Shown: positions 33,875-43,325, counted from the first letter of the stretch. The stretch is DNA of 47,070 nucleotides from Micrococcales bacterium (GCA_002699445.1 PAAU01000077.1:11349-58418), one strand, 5' to 3'. Program-made: numbers and translations. The notes: generated by a model from the sequence alone, not told the origin.

Positions 33875-35523
33875 CTGTCCCAGGGGACCGGCTCACTGCT
33901 CCGCAGCCAGGTTGGTCGGAAAGCGCTGACGTGGTGATTGTCGGCTCCGGAATCGCGGGCCTGAGCCTGGCATTATCGTTGCGAAGCTCAGGTCTCCGAG
34001 TTCAAGTCGTCACAAAAGGACGTGTCGAGGAGGGTGCCACCCAGTGGGCGCAGGGCGGCATTGCCGCCGCGTTGGATGATGAGGATTCGCCTGAGGAGCA
34101 TCTGCAGGACACCCTTGTAGCTGGCGCCGGTCTTTGTGATATCGAAGCAGTTCGCATTCTGGTGGAAAGAGGGCCGGCAGCGGTACGAAGCCTCGTCGCT
34201 TTGGGTACCAGATTTGATCGAGAAGTCGGCGGAGAGTTGTCGTTGACTCGAGAGGGTGGCCACCTCCGAGATCGGATTGCTCACGCAGGTGGCGACGCCA
34301 CGGGTCGCGAGATCTCACGGGCCCTCGTTTCTGCGGTGCAGAATGACGAAGGAATCGGGTTATACGAGCAAGCCTTAGCTCTGGACTTGCTGACTGATTC
34401 GACTGGAGCAGTTCAAGGGGTAACGCTGCATCTTATGGGTCAGGGACAGCACGATGGTGTCGGAGCTGTCTTAGCGCCAGCCGTCGTGCTTGCTACGGGA
34501 GGTCTTGGCCAAGTGTTTGAAGCGAGCACGAACCCCTTGGTTGCCACCGGCGATGGGGTCGCGATGGCTGCGCGGGTGGGGGCTGCCATCGCAGATATGG
34601 AATTCGTCCAGTTTCATCCAACGGTTATGTGGCAAGGTCCTACTGCTCGAGGGCAGCAACCGCTTATCTCTGAAGCCGTCCGAGGTGAAGGCGCGGTTCT
34701 CTTGGATCCTGCTGGTCAGTCTCTGATGGCGGGGCGCCACCCGTTGGGAGACCTAGCTCCTCGAGATGTCGTGGCTAAGGCGATTATGAAGTCGATGCGT
34801 CTTACTGGTGCGCCGCATGCATGGTTAGACGGACGAAAAATGGGCAGTGCTACCTGGAAACGCCGCTTCCCCACAATCTTGCAGCGCTGCCAAGAACTAG
34901 GAATCGACCCCAGAGAGCAACTGATACCGGTGGTTCCAGCTCAGCACTATGCAAGTGGTGGGGTCCGAACGGATTTAGATGGTCGAGCATCGATACCTGG
35001 ATTATTTGCCTGCGGTGAAGTTGCCTGCACGGGAGTGCATGGCGCGAATCGCTTGGCGTCTAACTCGCTCCTGGAAGGACTGGTCTTCGCTGAACGGATC
35101 GCGCTGTCGCTCAATCGTGAACTTCCTCGGCGAAGAGAGCCAGTGGAACCCTCGACACAGCAAAGCGTAGTGAGTAATGCGGCTCGGCCACTGCTGCAAA
35201 GAGCGATGTCGGATGGTGCTGGTGTATTGCGCACGGCGGCATCCCTCGAGTCGGCACTAGCCGCATTGCAAACCCTCCCGGCAGATTTCCCAGGCCAACC
35301 AAGTTCGTCAGACTGGGAGACAGCCAACCTAATTGTCGTGGCCAGCGTTCTAGCGCATCAGGCGTTGATGCGGACGGAGACCCGAGGATCTCATTGGCGG
35401 GAAGACTACCCTGAGGTCGATGACGAGCAGTGGCGAATCCACCTCCGATCGCGATTAGTCTCGGGTGAGTGGCAGACCCAGCATGAGCCCTGTGAGTCGC
35501 CACGGTGGGAGACTTGGGTATGA
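33871..35523 (+). CDS. nadB: L-aspartate oxidase
   Basis: The 550-residue FAD enzyme oxidises L-aspartate to iminoaspartate, the first step of de novo NAD synthesis. It has the dinucleotide motif DVVIVGSGIAGLSLALSL, TKGRVEEGATQWAQGGIAA, VQFHPTVMW and GVHGANRLASNSLLEGLVF. GTG 33871 overlaps the panC stop and has GGGAG 5 nt upstream. It is followed by nadC with a 4-nt overlap. nadA (quinolinate synthase), needed between them, is not in the window. The C-terminal helical region (residues 420-550) is complete. Confidence 0.95.
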   Translation: MTVPGDRLTAPQPGWSESADVVIVGSGIAGLSLALSLRSSGLRVQVVTKGRVEEGATQWAQGGIAAALDDEDSPEEHLQDTLVAGAGLCDIEAVRILVERGPAAVRSLVALGTRFDREVGGELSLTREGGHLRDRIAHAGGDATGREISRALVSAVQNDEGIGLYEQALALDLLTDSTGAVQGVTLHLMGQGQHDGVGAVLAPAVVLATGGLGQVFEASTNPLVATGDGVAMAARVGAAIADMEFVQFHPTVMWQGPTARGQQPLISEAVRGEGAVLLDPAGQSLMAGRHPLGDLAPRDVVAKAIMKSMRLTGAPHAWLDGRKMGSATWKRRFPTILQRCQELGIDPREQLIPVVPAQHYASGGVRTDLDGRASIPGLFACGEVACTGVHGANRLASNSLLEGLVFAERIALSLNRELPRRREPVEPSTQQSVVSNAARPLLQRAMSDGAGVLRTAASLESALAALQTLPADFPGQPSSSDWETANLIVVASVLAHQALMRTETRGSHWREDYPEVDDEQWRIHLRSRLVSGEWQTQHEPCESPRWETWV

Positions 35524-36428
35524 CCGTGTGGAACCCGATCAGCCTCGAGACGGACAAAGCCCTCGAGCGGGCTGGGTTGCCACCCGGATCGACCGTCCAA
35601 CTCTTAGAGCAAGCCTTGGACGAAGACCTAGGCGGTGGCGTCGATGTAACAACTGTCGCAACCGTGCCAAAGCGGCAGTTCACCTCGCTTGATTTAGTCT
35701 CTCGTGATGCCGGGGTGGTTGCCGGTATAGCGCCGACTAGAGCAGTATTTGACCTCGTTATGGGTGACGAAGTCCAGATAGACGTCGTGATCGAGGACGG
35801 GGAGCGGGTGCAGCCTGGTGATCGGATCTTGCGCGTCACTGGTCCAACGAGAGCATTGCTGTTGGCAGAGCGAACGTCATTGAATGTGCTGAGTCATCTA
35901 TCCGGCATCGCGACGCAGACCGACCAGTGGGTGCAGCAACTTCGTGGCAGCAAGGCGCAAGTCCGAGATACTCGAAAGACCACACCCGGGCTGCGATCGT
36001 TGGAGAAATATGCTGTTCGCTGTGGTGGTGGACGAAATCACCGGATGTCGTTATCTGACGCTGCGCTGGTGAAAGACAACCATGTGCTGGCGGCAGGGGG
36101 GGTCCAACAGGCGTTTGCCGCGGTGCGCGAACAGTTCCCGGGAATCGCGGTCGAAATAGAGGTCGATTCATTGGAACAACTGGATCAGGCACTAGCGGCC
36201 GGCGCCGATCTGGTGCTACTGGATAACTTCTCCCCAGAGCAACTAACTAACGCGGTACGGATGAACTCTGGTCGTGCCAGATTGGAGGCCTCAGGTGGTC
36301 TGACTCTGGAGTCCGCGGCAGTAGTGGCCGGGACCGGAGTGGACTACATCGCTGTTGGGGCGATCACACATTCTGCACCTGTCTTAGATATCGGTGCGGA
36401 TCTCATCGAGCCAGAGGAGAGAATCTAG
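35520..36428 (+). CDS. nadC: Nicotinate-nucleotide (quinolinate) pyrophosphorylase, carboxylating
   Basis: The 302-residue enzyme turns quinolinate and PRPP into nicotinate mononucleotide. Motifs: EDLGGGVDVTT, the substrate segment RDTRKTTPGLRSLEKYAVRC, GGGRNHRMSLSDAALVKDNH, and EVEVDSLEQ-type (here EIEVDSLEQLDQAL) leading to DLVLLDNFSPEQL. The barrel ends with VDYIAVGAITHSAP. ATG 35520 overlaps the nadB stop (ATGA). It lies 2 nt before coaX, continuing the cofactor gene string. Confidence 0.95.
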   Translation: MTVWNPISLETDKALERAGLPPGSTVQLLEQALDEDLGGGVDVTTVATVPKRQFTSLDLVSRDAGVVAGIAPTRAVFDLVMGDEVQIDVVIEDGERVQPGDRILRVTGPTRALLLAERTSLNVLSHLSGIATQTDQWVQQLRGSKAQVRDTRKTTPGLRSLEKYAVRCGGGRNHRMSLSDAALVKDNHVLAAGGVQQAFAAVREQFPGIAVEIEVDSLEQLDQALAAGADLVLLDNFSPEQLTNAVRMNSGRARLEASGGLTLESAAVVAGTGVDYIAVGAITHSAPVLDIGADLIEPEERI

Positions 36429-36430
36429 TC

Positions 36431-37186
36431 GTGCTGCTCACTATTGATGTAGGAAATACCAACACCGTCATCGGCGGCTTCGTCGATGACGAGTTGGTGC
36501 AGTCATGGCGAATACCAACAGACAGCAGGACTACAGCCGATCAGATGATGCTGACGTATCGTGGTTTACTCGCAGACCAGCCCGCCTTAACGGGCCTGTC
36601 CTTTTGTGCCTCGGTACCTGCGGTCTTGCGCGAAATGCGCCTTATGTTCAGTAGGTACTTTTCCAGCGTTCCTTCGGTCATCGTGGAGCCTGGCATCAAG
36701 ACGGGTGTATCGGTCCTAACGGACAATCCACGAGAGGTGGGCGCGGACCGTATCGTCAATACTTTGGCGGCCTATGAACGATACGGCGGACCCTCAATCG
36801 TGGTGGATTTTGGAACGTCTACCAACCTGGACGTCGTATCACGCACGGGAGACTTTCTGGGTGGTGCCCTCGCACCGGGAATCCAGATCTCACTGGATGC
36901 GCTGGCCCAGCGTGCGGCGCAACTCCGCAAAGTAGAACTTGTGAGGCCACGATCTCCCATCGGGCGCAATACTGTGGAGGCACTGCAATCGGGTGCGCTC
37001 TACGGCTTCGCGGGGCAGGTCGACGGACTTGTTCGCAGAATCTCTGCTGAACTTGGCGATGTAGTTGCGGTAGTGGCGACCGGAGGGCTTGCAGAGATCG
37101 TTGTACCCGAGTCCGAGACCATAACTCAGCATGATCCTTATCTCACCTTGTATGGCCTGAGCTATCTCTTTGAGAGGAACCTCTAA
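36431..37186 (+). CDS. coaX: Type III pantothenate kinase
   Basis: The 251-residue ASKHA-fold kinase phosphorylates pantothenate, committing it to coenzyme A. Visible motifs: [12 protein letters not shown] (phosphate-binding, residues 3-14), [29 protein letters not shown], and [15 protein letters not shown]. In many CoaX proteins the third motif reads DFGTATTFD; the substitutions here are conservative but unusual. It follows nadC by 2 nt, with AGGAGAG about 10 nt before the GTG. Its stop codon TAA is part of the predicted lysS -10 element. Confidence 0.93.
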   Translation: MLLTIDVGNTNTVIGGFVDDELVQSWRIPTDSRTTADQMMLTYRGLLADQPALTGLSFCASVPAVLREMRLMFSRYFSSVPSVIVEPGIKTGVSVLTDNPREVGADRIVNTLAAYERYGGPSIVVDFGTSTNLDVVSRTGDFLGGALAPGIQISLDALAQRAAQLRKVELVRPRSPIGRNTVEALQSGALYGFAGQVDGLVRRISAELGDVVAVVATGGLAEIVVPESETITQHDPYLTLYGLSYLFERNL

Positions 37187-37189
37187 TCT
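37184..37189 (+). promoter_or_regulatory. Predicted leaderless -10 element (TAATCT) for lysS, sharing the coaX stop codon
   Basis: TAATCT ends 7 nt before GTG 37197. Its first three bases are the TAA stop of coaX. Confidence 0.5.
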
Positions 37190-37196
37190 ATATTGG

Positions 37197-38681
37197 GTGA
37201 GCAAAGAGCACGAGGACGCGTCCGAGCAGCAACAGATCCGTCGCGAGAAGCGTGAGCGCATTCTCGCCGATGGTCGCGAAGCCTATCCAGTAACTGTGCC
37301 AATAACGCACTCGATAGACAAAGTGCGGTCTCAGTACCCAGAAGTGCCCGCCGGTGAGACAACTGGGGACGAAGTAGCGGTGGCGGGTCGCATCCTCTTT
37401 GTGCGGAATACCGGGAAGTTGTGCTTCGCCTCGCTGCGAAGCGGCACCGGAACCGCTATCCAGGTGATGTTAAGCCTTGATCGTGTTGGAGAGGCGGCTC
37501 TCGCGGCGTGGAAGCAGGATGTTGATTTGGGCGATCACATCTGGGTTCGGGGTGAAGTGGGTGCCTCGCGTCGAGGCGAACTGAGCATCTTTGCGGAGGA
37601 GTGGGGCTTCGCGGCCAAATCGCTTCGTCCGTTACCAGTGGCCCATAAGGAGATGAGTGAGGAGGCCCGAGTCCGTCAGCGTTACATCGACCTCATCATG
37701 CGTCCCGAGGCCCGGAAGACGGCCAGAGATCGGATAACGGCCCTGGCGAGCCTGCGGTCCTCTTTAGCTGATCGAGATTTTCTCGAAGTCGAGACTCCAA
37801 TTTTGCAGACGCTCCAAGGCGGAGCATCGGCAAAACCCTTTACAACTCACATGAATGCTTACGACATTGACCTCTTTTTACGCATTGCCCCAGAATTATT
37901 TCTGAAGAGATGCGTAGTCGGCGGTATTGAGCGCGTTTTTGAGATCAATCGAAATTTCCGTAATGAAGGAGCTGATTCAACGCATTCGCCTGAATTCGGA
38001 ATGCTCGAGTTCTATCAAGCTTATGCCGACTATCGCGAAGGCGCCACGATAACCCGTGAGCTGATCCAAGAGGCGGCCACAGCGGTGTGCGGATCGCTAG
38101 AGGTCGAGCACGCGGATGGATCAGTACATGATCTGTCGGGAGAGTGGGACTCCGTCTCGTTGTATGAGTCGGTTTCGCGGGCCGTCGGTAGTCAGATTTC
38201 ACCGCAGACATCGCGGCCAGAGTTAGAGCGGATCTGCGAATCCCACGATATCGATATCAACCCAGACTGGCTTAATGGGCGGCTGGTCGAGGAACTACTC
38301 GAGCATCTTGTGACTCCCGATTTTACCGGTCCAACCTTTGTCTTCGATTATCCCGTGGATACCTCGCCTCTGGTCCGCGACCATCGGCACGTCGAGGGTG
38401 TGGTTGAGAAGTGGGACCTCTACGTCGATGGATTTGAACTGGCCACCGGGTATTCGGAGCTAGTGGATCCGGTTGTGCAGCGGCAACGCCTGGTCGAACA
38501 AGCAGCGCGCGCGTCAGTCGATGACGAAGCGATGCCGTTGGATGAAGACTTTCTCGCAGCGCTCGAGCACGGGATGCCGCCTTCTGCCGGCGTGGGTCTT
38601 GGAATCGATCGACTTCTCATGGCCTTAACGGGACTCGGAATCCGGGAAACCATCCTGTTCCCGCTGGTGAAACCGCTATGA
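37197..38681 (+). CDS. lysS: Lysyl-tRNA synthetase, class II
   Basis: The 494-residue protein has an N-terminal OB-fold anticodon-binding domain (about residues 55-150: [21 protein letters not shown]) and a class II catalytic core. Motif 2 is [20 protein letters not shown], followed by [10 protein letters not shown], and motif 3 is [13 protein letters not shown]. It charges tRNA-Lys in the cytoplasm. GTG 37197 has TAATCT 7 nt upstream and no ribosome-binding site, suggesting a separate leaderless transcript. The longer frame from 37170 lies inside coaX and is rejected. It overlaps the acetyltransferase gene by 4 nt. Confidence 0.95.
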   Translation: MSKEHEDASEQQQIRREKRERILADGREAYPVTVPITHSIDKVRSQYPEVPAGETTGDEVAVAGRILFVRNTGKLCFASLRSGTGTAIQVMLSLDRVGEAALAAWKQDVDLGDHIWVRGEVGASRRGELSIFAEEWGFAAKSLRPLPVAHKEMSEEARVRQRYIDLIMRPEARKTARDRITALASLRSSLADRDFLEVETPILQTLQGGASAKPFTTHMNAYDIDLFLRIAPELFLKRCVVGGIERVFEINRNFRNEGADSTHSPEFGMLEFYQAYADYREGATITRELIQEAATAVCGSLEVEHADGSVHDLSGEWDSVSLYESVSRAVGSQISPQTSRPELERICESHDIDINPDWLNGRLVEELLEHLVTPDFTGPTFVFDYPVDTSPLVRDHRHVEGVVEKWDLYVDGFELATGYSELVDPVVQRQRLVEQAARASVDDEAMPLDEDFLAALEHGMPPSAGVGLGIDRLLMALTGLGIRETILFPLVKPL

Positions 38682-39193
38682 GCGATTTGCTCGCAAACAA
38701 TTGGCGGGTGCGGGCGGCCGCCACTGCTGATGTCCCGCAGCTGTGGGAGTTGATTGATCACTACGCGCCGGACCGGCGGCTGCTTTCAAAGGCAATGGTG
38801 ACGTTGTACGAAGATGTGCAAGATTTCGTAGTTGCCGAAGTGAACGGTGAGGTCGTCGGATGCGGTGCGCTGCATGTTATGTGGAGTGACCTTGCCGAAG
38901 TGAGAACGGTTGCGGTCCATCCAGAATCCCAAGGTGGTGGGATGGGGACGGCCCTAGTATCCGAGTTAATAGTGCGTGGACGCGATTTAGGTATTTCCCG
39001 TATTTTTTGTTTAACTTTTGAAACTGATTTTTTCACACAGTTCGGATTTCAAATCTTGGAAGATTCTGGCGTACTGCCTCACGTTTACGAAGAATTACTG
39101 AAGTCGGGAGACGAAGGTGTTGCGGAGTTTCTGGACTTAGAACGTGTGAAACCAAACACTTTAGGAAATCACCGAATGATTCTCCGGTTGTAA
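38678..39193 (+). CDS. GNAT acetyltransferase, ArgA-type amino-acid N-acetyltransferase
   Basis: The 171-residue GNAT protein has [38 protein letters not shown], and the acetyl-CoA loop [12 protein letters not shown]. This matches the short ArgA-like group that includes mycobacterial Rv2747, which makes N-acetylglutamate for arginine synthesis. The substrate here is inferred from family only. It overlaps lysS by 4 nt (ATGA). The last third of the gene (from about 38990) uses conspicuously AT-rich codons, with two T6 runs, unlike the rest of the window. Confidence 0.85.
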   Translation: MSDLLANNWRVRAAATADVPQLWELIDHYAPDRRLLSKAMVTLYEDVQDFVVAEVNGEVVGCGALHVMWSDLAEVRTVAVHPESQGGGMGTALVSELIVRGRDLGISRIFCLTFETDFFTQFGFQILEDSGVLPHVYEELLKSGDEGVAEFLDLERVKPNTLGNHRMILRL

Positions 39194-39245
39194 AAAGTTT
39201 TTCTGGCTGCTGAAATATCGATGTAGTTTTTATTCATATTCAGGA
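38990..39245. other. AT-rich pocket spanning the acetyltransferase 3' end and lsr2 promoter region
   Basis: Two dense AT patches flank a more ordinary stretch: about 38990-39060 (T6 at 39003-39008 and 39028-39033) and about 39190-39245 (AAAAAG, TTTTTATT). By eye each is only about a third G+C, in a mid-50s window. Because Lsr2 binds AT-rich DNA, this is a candidate autoregulatory binding region. Confidence 0.5.
39224..39229 (+). promoter_or_regulatory. Candidate -10 element (TAGTTT) for lsr2
   Basis: TAGTTT would start transcription near 39236 and give a short leader of about 16 nt carrying the AGGAG ribosome-binding site. Confidence 0.35.
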
Positions 39246-39251
39246 GTTCCG

Positions 39252-39602
39252 ATGGCCCGTCGTGTTCACGTCGTTTTGGAAGACGATCTCGAAGGTGGTC
39301 CCGCGGACGAAACCGTCGTCTTTGCTCTGGATGGTCGCGAGTACGAAATCGATTTGAGTTCCGAGCGAGCAGAAGGCCTCCGAGAATCCCTCGAACCCTA
39401 TGTGGTGGCGGGTCGGCGACGAACGGCTACCGGTAAGAAGGATAAGACCGGGACGAGGAAATCCGGGTCACGACCAGATCTGGCTCAGATTCGTGACTGG
39501 GCGAGAAAGAATGGGGTCCCCGTCAGTAAGCGTGGTCGGATCTCAGCGAGTGTCATCGAAAAGTATGATGCCGCAGTTGGTCGACTGACGGGCTCAAGCT
39601 AG
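39252..39602 (+). CDS. lsr2: Nucleoid-associated protein Lsr2
   Basis: The 116-residue protein is the actinobacterial H-NS counterpart, which bridges DNA and silences AT-rich genes. The N-terminal dimerisation domain begins MARRVHVVLEDDLEGGPADE and includes FALDGREYEIDL. A basic Lys/Arg/Thr linker (55-73) leads to the DNA-binding domain IRDWARKNGVPVSKRGRISA, with the minor-groove RGR at residues 94-96. AGGAG lies 5 nt before the ATG. Synteny with lysS is as in mycobacteria; clpC, which follows there, is missing here and the next gene is convergent glgA. Confidence 0.96.
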   Translation: MARRVHVVLEDDLEGGPADETVVFALDGREYEIDLSSERAEGLRESLEPYVVAGRRRTATGKKDKTGTRKSGSRPDLAQIRDWARKNGVPVSKRGRISASVIEKYDAAVGRLTGSS

Positions 39603-39636
39603 GCCCTAATGATCACTATGAGATCAAGAAGGTGTC

Positions 39637-40797
39637 TTAGCGTTTGAGTGCTTCCTGATATACCTCTACGGTTCGCTTCGCTATTGCGTCCCAACTAAAC
39701 GCGGCAGCCGCTCGCGCCCGGCCGCCGATCCCTAAACGCACACGTGACGATGCATCATCCATCATGTGATTGACGGCGCGAGTCAGTCCCTCTTCGAATT
39801 CCGCGGGATAGTCAGGGTTGTAGTGCACTAGTACCCCGCTGTCTGGAGTGACGACTTCTGGGATCCCCCCGACGTCACTAGCAACAACAGCGGTTTCGCA
39901 GGCCATCGCTTCTAGATTCACGATTCCCTGTGGTTCATATATCGAGGGGCATACGAAGACGTCGGCATGACTGTAGAACTGCAAGATCTCGGGACGCGGC
40001 AACTGGTCTTGAATCCAAATGACGGATGATTCACCGCGGCTTTCCTGTAGCTGCGCAATCAGACCAGCCACTTCCTCGCCAAGTTCTGGAGTATCGGGCG
40101 ATGACGCGCAAATGACGAGCTGGATAGCGGAATCGAAGTTCTCCGCGGCACGGAGCAAATGAGGTAGTCCCTTTTGACGCGTAATACGACCCACAAAGAG
40201 TGCCATAGGTCGGTCCGGATCCAGGCCATGCCTATCGAGTGCTGAACGATCACTAGTCGGCTGATAAACCTCGGTGTCAATACCGTTGTGCACCACGTGG
40301 ACCCGATCCGGTTCGACGAAGGGATAGCAATCCAATACGTCTTCGCGCATGCCGGCGCTTACGGCGATCACTGCAGCGGCTTCTCGGTAGCTTTCCCGCT
40401 CGATCCAGGAGGAAATCCGGTAGCCGCCGCCAAGTTGCTCCTCCTTCCACGGTCGTCGAGGTTCGAGCGAATGCGCTGTCACTACGTGTGGAATGCCAGC
40501 TAATAGGCCGGTGAGGTGACCCGCCATATTTGCGTACCAAGTGTGTGAATGTGCAATATCCAGACCCACCGCAGCATCGGCCATTTCGAGGTTGACTCCC
40601 ATTGCCTGCAAGGCGAAGTTGTCCTCAGCCAGTTCAGTAGGTGGCTCGAACGCTTGCGCATCCGTCCTCGGTTCTCCGAAACATTGAACCGAAATTTCCG
40701 CATATTTCTTCAGATGCTTTGCAAGTTGTTCAACATGGACCCCAGCTCCGCCATAGATCTCGGGGGGCCACTCACGCGTCATAAGGCCAACCTTCAT
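39637..40797 (-). CDS. glgA: Glycogen/alpha-maltose-1-phosphate synthase, GT4 family (GlgA/GlgM)
   Basis: The 386-residue glycosyltransferase begins MKVGLMTREWPPEIYGGAGV and contains HTWYANMAGHL, VHNGIDTEVY, FVGRITRQKG and the GT4 E-x7-E motif in SIYEPQGIVNLEAMACE. It is the short actinobacterial type (as Rv1212c) rather than the long GT5 GlgA. That enzyme was annotated as ADP-glucose glycogen synthase but has been shown in mycobacteria to make alpha-maltose-1-phosphate (GlgM). The start ATG 40797 lacks a properly spaced ribosome-binding site; TAGAGT is 7 nt upstream. ADP-glucose would be supplied by GlgC encoded nearby on the other strand. Confidence 0.93.
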   Translation of the reverse strand: MKVGLMTREWPPEIYGGAGVHVEQLAKHLKKYAEISVQCFGEPRTDAQAFEPPTELAEDNFALQAMGVNLEMADAAVGLDIAHSHTWYANMAGHLTGLLAGIPHVVTAHSLEPRRPWKEEQLGGGYRISSWIERESYREAAAVIAVSAGMREDVLDCYPFVEPDRVHVVHNGIDTEVYQPTSDRSALDRHGLDPDRPMALFVGRITRQKGLPHLLRAAENFDSAIQLVICASSPDTPELGEEVAGLIAQLQESRGESSVIWIQDQLPRPEILQFYSHADVFVCPSIYEPQGIVNLEAMACETAVVASDVGGIPEVVTPDSGVLVHYNPDYPAEFEEGLTRAVNHMMDDASSRVRLGIGGRARAAAAFSWDAIAKRTVEVYQEALKR

Positions 40798-40804
40798 TCC
40801 TCGG

Positions 40805-40810
40805 ACTCTA
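40805..40810 (-). promoter_or_regulatory. Predicted leaderless -10 element (TAGAGT) for glgA, sharing the upstream stop codon
   Basis: On the minus strand TAGAGT ends 7 nt before ATG 40797; its first three bases are the TAG stop of the LOG-family gene. Confidence 0.5.
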
Positions 40811-41965
40811 GTCGGCAGAGGTGACGGTTAGCCTGCTGCAGTCGCCGACAGCGGAAAGATGGGGTTCATTTATCCGATCTATCAGCCGCCGGATGGCGCT
40901 GTAGTTGCGTTTGGAGTGATGGAATCGGAGACGAGGTAGCTCAAGAAACTCATCTTCGGCTGGGAGCGCGCCCGACTGCCTGATGCGGCCTCGACTAACC
41001 AGGAAGGAAAACTCCTCGTTGATTTCCCGAATATCATGTGGGTGAAGCGGGTTTTTCATGCGGAGAATGAACTCGTCATCCACGCTTCTTTGCGAATGAT
41101 AATTCGCATAGAAGCGCCGCACGTGCCTAGCTGCATCGGTTGGGCTTTTTGCGACGTACACAAGGTCCAGATCGGTAAGGTCCATCAACCCCCGGGATAC
41201 CAGTTCCCGCTCCATAAAGTTTCGCCAAGATATCCAGTAGCCGCTGCCAGTGCCGGCGACTAGCACCACAGGTGTGATCGGAGTCTTGCCGGTCTGCATC
41301 AGAGTAAGCGTTTCTAACAACTCATCCTGCGTTCCTAGACCGCCCGGGAAAACCGCGATCGCGTGACTTTGGCTAAGGAACAACAGCTTTCGTGTGAAGA
41401 AGTAGTTGAAGTTCATTAACTTCGCGTCTCCCGAAATAATGTCATTGGCGGATGCTTCGAATGGCAGCCGGATGGCGAGTCCAAATGATCGGGCGCTACT
41501 CGGTCCTTCGTGACCCGCCTTCATGATTCCGTTGCCGGCTCCGGTTATCGCCATCCATCCCAGATCGCTCAGTTGTTGGGAAAATTCGATAGCAGCGGCA
41601 TAATCGGGGTGGTTCGGAGCCGTGCGGGCGGAACCAAATATGCTGACCTTTCTCGTATCCGGATAGGCAGAAAATACTTGGAAGGCATGGCGAACTTCCT
41701 TTAGCGCGCGAGCCATCAGTTTGCGCTCCCCAATTCCGGTTTGGTCGTTCAGCGATTGCAATGCAGTGCTCACGATCTGAGCGGTTAGGCGGCCTTGTTC
41801 AGTGCGTGGATCGCCGCCGCAGGCCTCAACCAGCGCTCCTATTTGCGCTCGCAGCCGGGTGGTGTTGGTTGCTGACCGTGACCCAGGTTGATGCTGCGGA
41901 TAGCCAGTAGCTATCAGCTGTTCTGGGAAATCTCGTCCATCTAAATCTGTCTTTTTCACTACCAT
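40808..41965 (-). CDS. LOG-family (TIGR00730-like) nucleotide phosphoribohydrolase-type protein
   Basis: The 385-residue protein has an N-terminal extension of about 100 residues before the Rossmann-type LOG core: VSIFGSARTAPNHPDYA, ITGAGNGIMKAGHEG and the hallmark PGGLGTQDELLETL. LOG enzymes release free bases from nucleoside 5'-monophosphates (cytokinin activation in plants); in bacteria the substrate is often unknown. ATG 41965 is chosen; a TTG at 41971 is an alternative. A TAGACT at 41981-41986 on the minus strand could be the -10 element. It stands 10 nt upstream of glgA. Confidence 0.85.
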   Translation of the reverse strand: MVVKKTDLDGRDFPEQLIATGYPQHQPGSRSATNTTRLRAQIGALVEACGGDPRTEQGRLTAQIVSTALQSLNDQTGIGERKLMARALKEVRHAFQVFSAYPDTRKVSIFGSARTAPNHPDYAAAIEFSQQLSDLGWMAITGAGNGIMKAGHEGPSSARSFGLAIRLPFEASANDIISGDAKLMNFNYFFTRKLLFLSQSHAIAVFPGGLGTQDELLETLTLMQTGKTPITPVVLVAGTGSGYWISWRNFMERELVSRGLMDLTDLDLVYVAKSPTDAARHVRRFYANYHSQRSVDDEFILRMKNPLHPHDIREINEEFSFLVSRGRIRQSGALPAEDEFLELPRLRFHHSKRNYSAIRRLIDRINEPHLSAVGDCSRLTVTSAD

Positions 41966-42087
41966 GCCCAAACCGTGGCGAGTCTAGGCAAATTCTGAGT
42001 CGTATCTAGACGAAGAGAAAATGGTAGGTAATGAAATTCTCAGTGATTGGGATTTCTGACAGCCAGGCTTCGGCGTGGCTGCCCGGC

Positions 42088-42093
42088 TAGTGT
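42088..42093 (+). promoter_or_regulatory. Predicted leaderless -10 element (TAGTGT) for glgC
   Basis: TAGTGT is followed by GGATGG and GTG 42100 (6-nt gap), with no ribosome-binding site at a usual distance. Confidence 0.55.
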
Positions 42094-42099
42094 GGATGG

Positions 42100-43317
42100 G
42101 TGACTAATCCACGAGTTCTTGGCATCGTTCTTGCTGGCGGCGCAGGAAAGCGGTTAATGCCGCTCACTGCCGATCGTGCAAAGCCAGCAGTCCCCTTCGG
42201 CGGGTCTTATCGGTTGGTGGACTTTGTGTTATCCAACTTGGTGAACGGCGGGCTGAGTCGTATTTGTGTTCTGACCCAATACAAGTCACATTCGCTGGAT
42301 CGCCACATTACGACCGCTTGGCGAATGTCTGCCATTGTGGGTGACTATGTGACCCCGGTACCAGCCCAGCAGCGGCTAGGCCCGCGCTGGTATACCGGCA
42401 GCGCCGATGCAATTTTCCAGAGTCTTAATCTGGTTTACGACGAGCATCCGGATCATGTTGTCGTGTTCGGTGCCGACAACGTTTATCGCATGGACCCACA
42501 GCAAATGCTGCGGCAACATATCGACACTGGGGCAGGTGTCACTGTCGCTGGAATCCCGATGCCCAGACGCGATGCCCATCAGTTCGGTGTGATCGAGACC
42601 GCGGCAGACGGAGTGCGGATCGCTGATTTCCTGGAAAAACCAGCCGACCCACCTGGTATCCCGGGTAAGCCGGAGCAGTCCTACGTCTCAATGGGAAACT
42701 ATGTCTTTTCAACGGAAGCTCTCATCGAGGCGTTAAAGGTGGACGCAGGAGATAGCGACTCCGTTCACGACATGGGTGGCGACATAATCCCTATGCTGAC
42801 ATCTGCCGGTGACGCGTGCGTTTACGATTTTCACGAAAACCAGATTCCTGGATCTACCGATCGAGATCACGCCTACTGGCGTGATGTGGGGACGATCGAT
42901 GCTTATCACGATGCACACATGGACTTAGTCAGCATTCACCCGGTTTTCAACCTCTACAACAGGAAATGGCCCATTCTCACGTCACCGCCACCGTTGCCGC
43001 CAGCGAAGTTCGTGGATGGTGGCACTGCCCACGGATCCATGGTGGCGGCTGGATCGCTGGTCGTCGGGGCTAGCGTCAACTCTTCGGTGATCTCACACGA
43101 CGTAGAAATACGTGAAGGAAGCGAGATCGTAGAAAGTGTTCTACTGCCGGGGGCGCGAGTTGGACGCAACTGTGTGCTGAATCGGGTGATCCTGGATAAG
43201 AATGTTGTGGTTCCAGATGGATGTGAGATTGGAGTGGACCTCGAAGCCGATCGGGAGAAGTACACCGTGAGTCCCGGTGGGGTAGTAGTTCTGGGTAAGG
43301 GGCAACGGGCGGAGTAA
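42100..43317 (+). CDS. glgC: Glucose-1-phosphate adenylyltransferase
   Basis: The 405-residue enzyme makes ADP-glucose from ATP and glucose-1-phosphate. The N-terminal nucleotidyltransferase domain has [36 protein letters not shown] and [10 protein letters not shown]. The sugar-phosphate part includes FLEKPADPP and YVSMGNYVF. The C-terminal left-handed beta-helix (about residues 300-400) holds the hexapeptide repeats, for example [19 protein letters not shown]. The start is GTG 42100 in a leaderless context. Together with glgA/glgM it supplies glycogen or capsular alpha-glucan synthesis. Confidence 0.96.
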   Translation: MTNPRVLGIVLAGGAGKRLMPLTADRAKPAVPFGGSYRLVDFVLSNLVNGGLSRICVLTQYKSHSLDRHITTAWRMSAIVGDYVTPVPAQQRLGPRWYTGSADAIFQSLNLVYDEHPDHVVVFGADNVYRMDPQQMLRQHIDTGAGVTVAGIPMPRRDAHQFGVIETAADGVRIADFLEKPADPPGIPGKPEQSYVSMGNYVFSTEALIEALKVDAGDSDSVHDMGGDIIPMLTSAGDACVYDFHENQIPGSTDRDHAYWRDVGTIDAYHDAHMDLVSIHPVFNLYNRKWPILTSPPPLPPAKFVDGGTAHGSMVAAGSLVVGASVNSSVISHDVEIREGSEIVESVLLPGARVGRNCVLNRVILDKNVVVPDGCEIGVDLEADREKYTVSPGGVVVLGKGQRAE

Positions 43318-43325
43318 TCCCGCCG

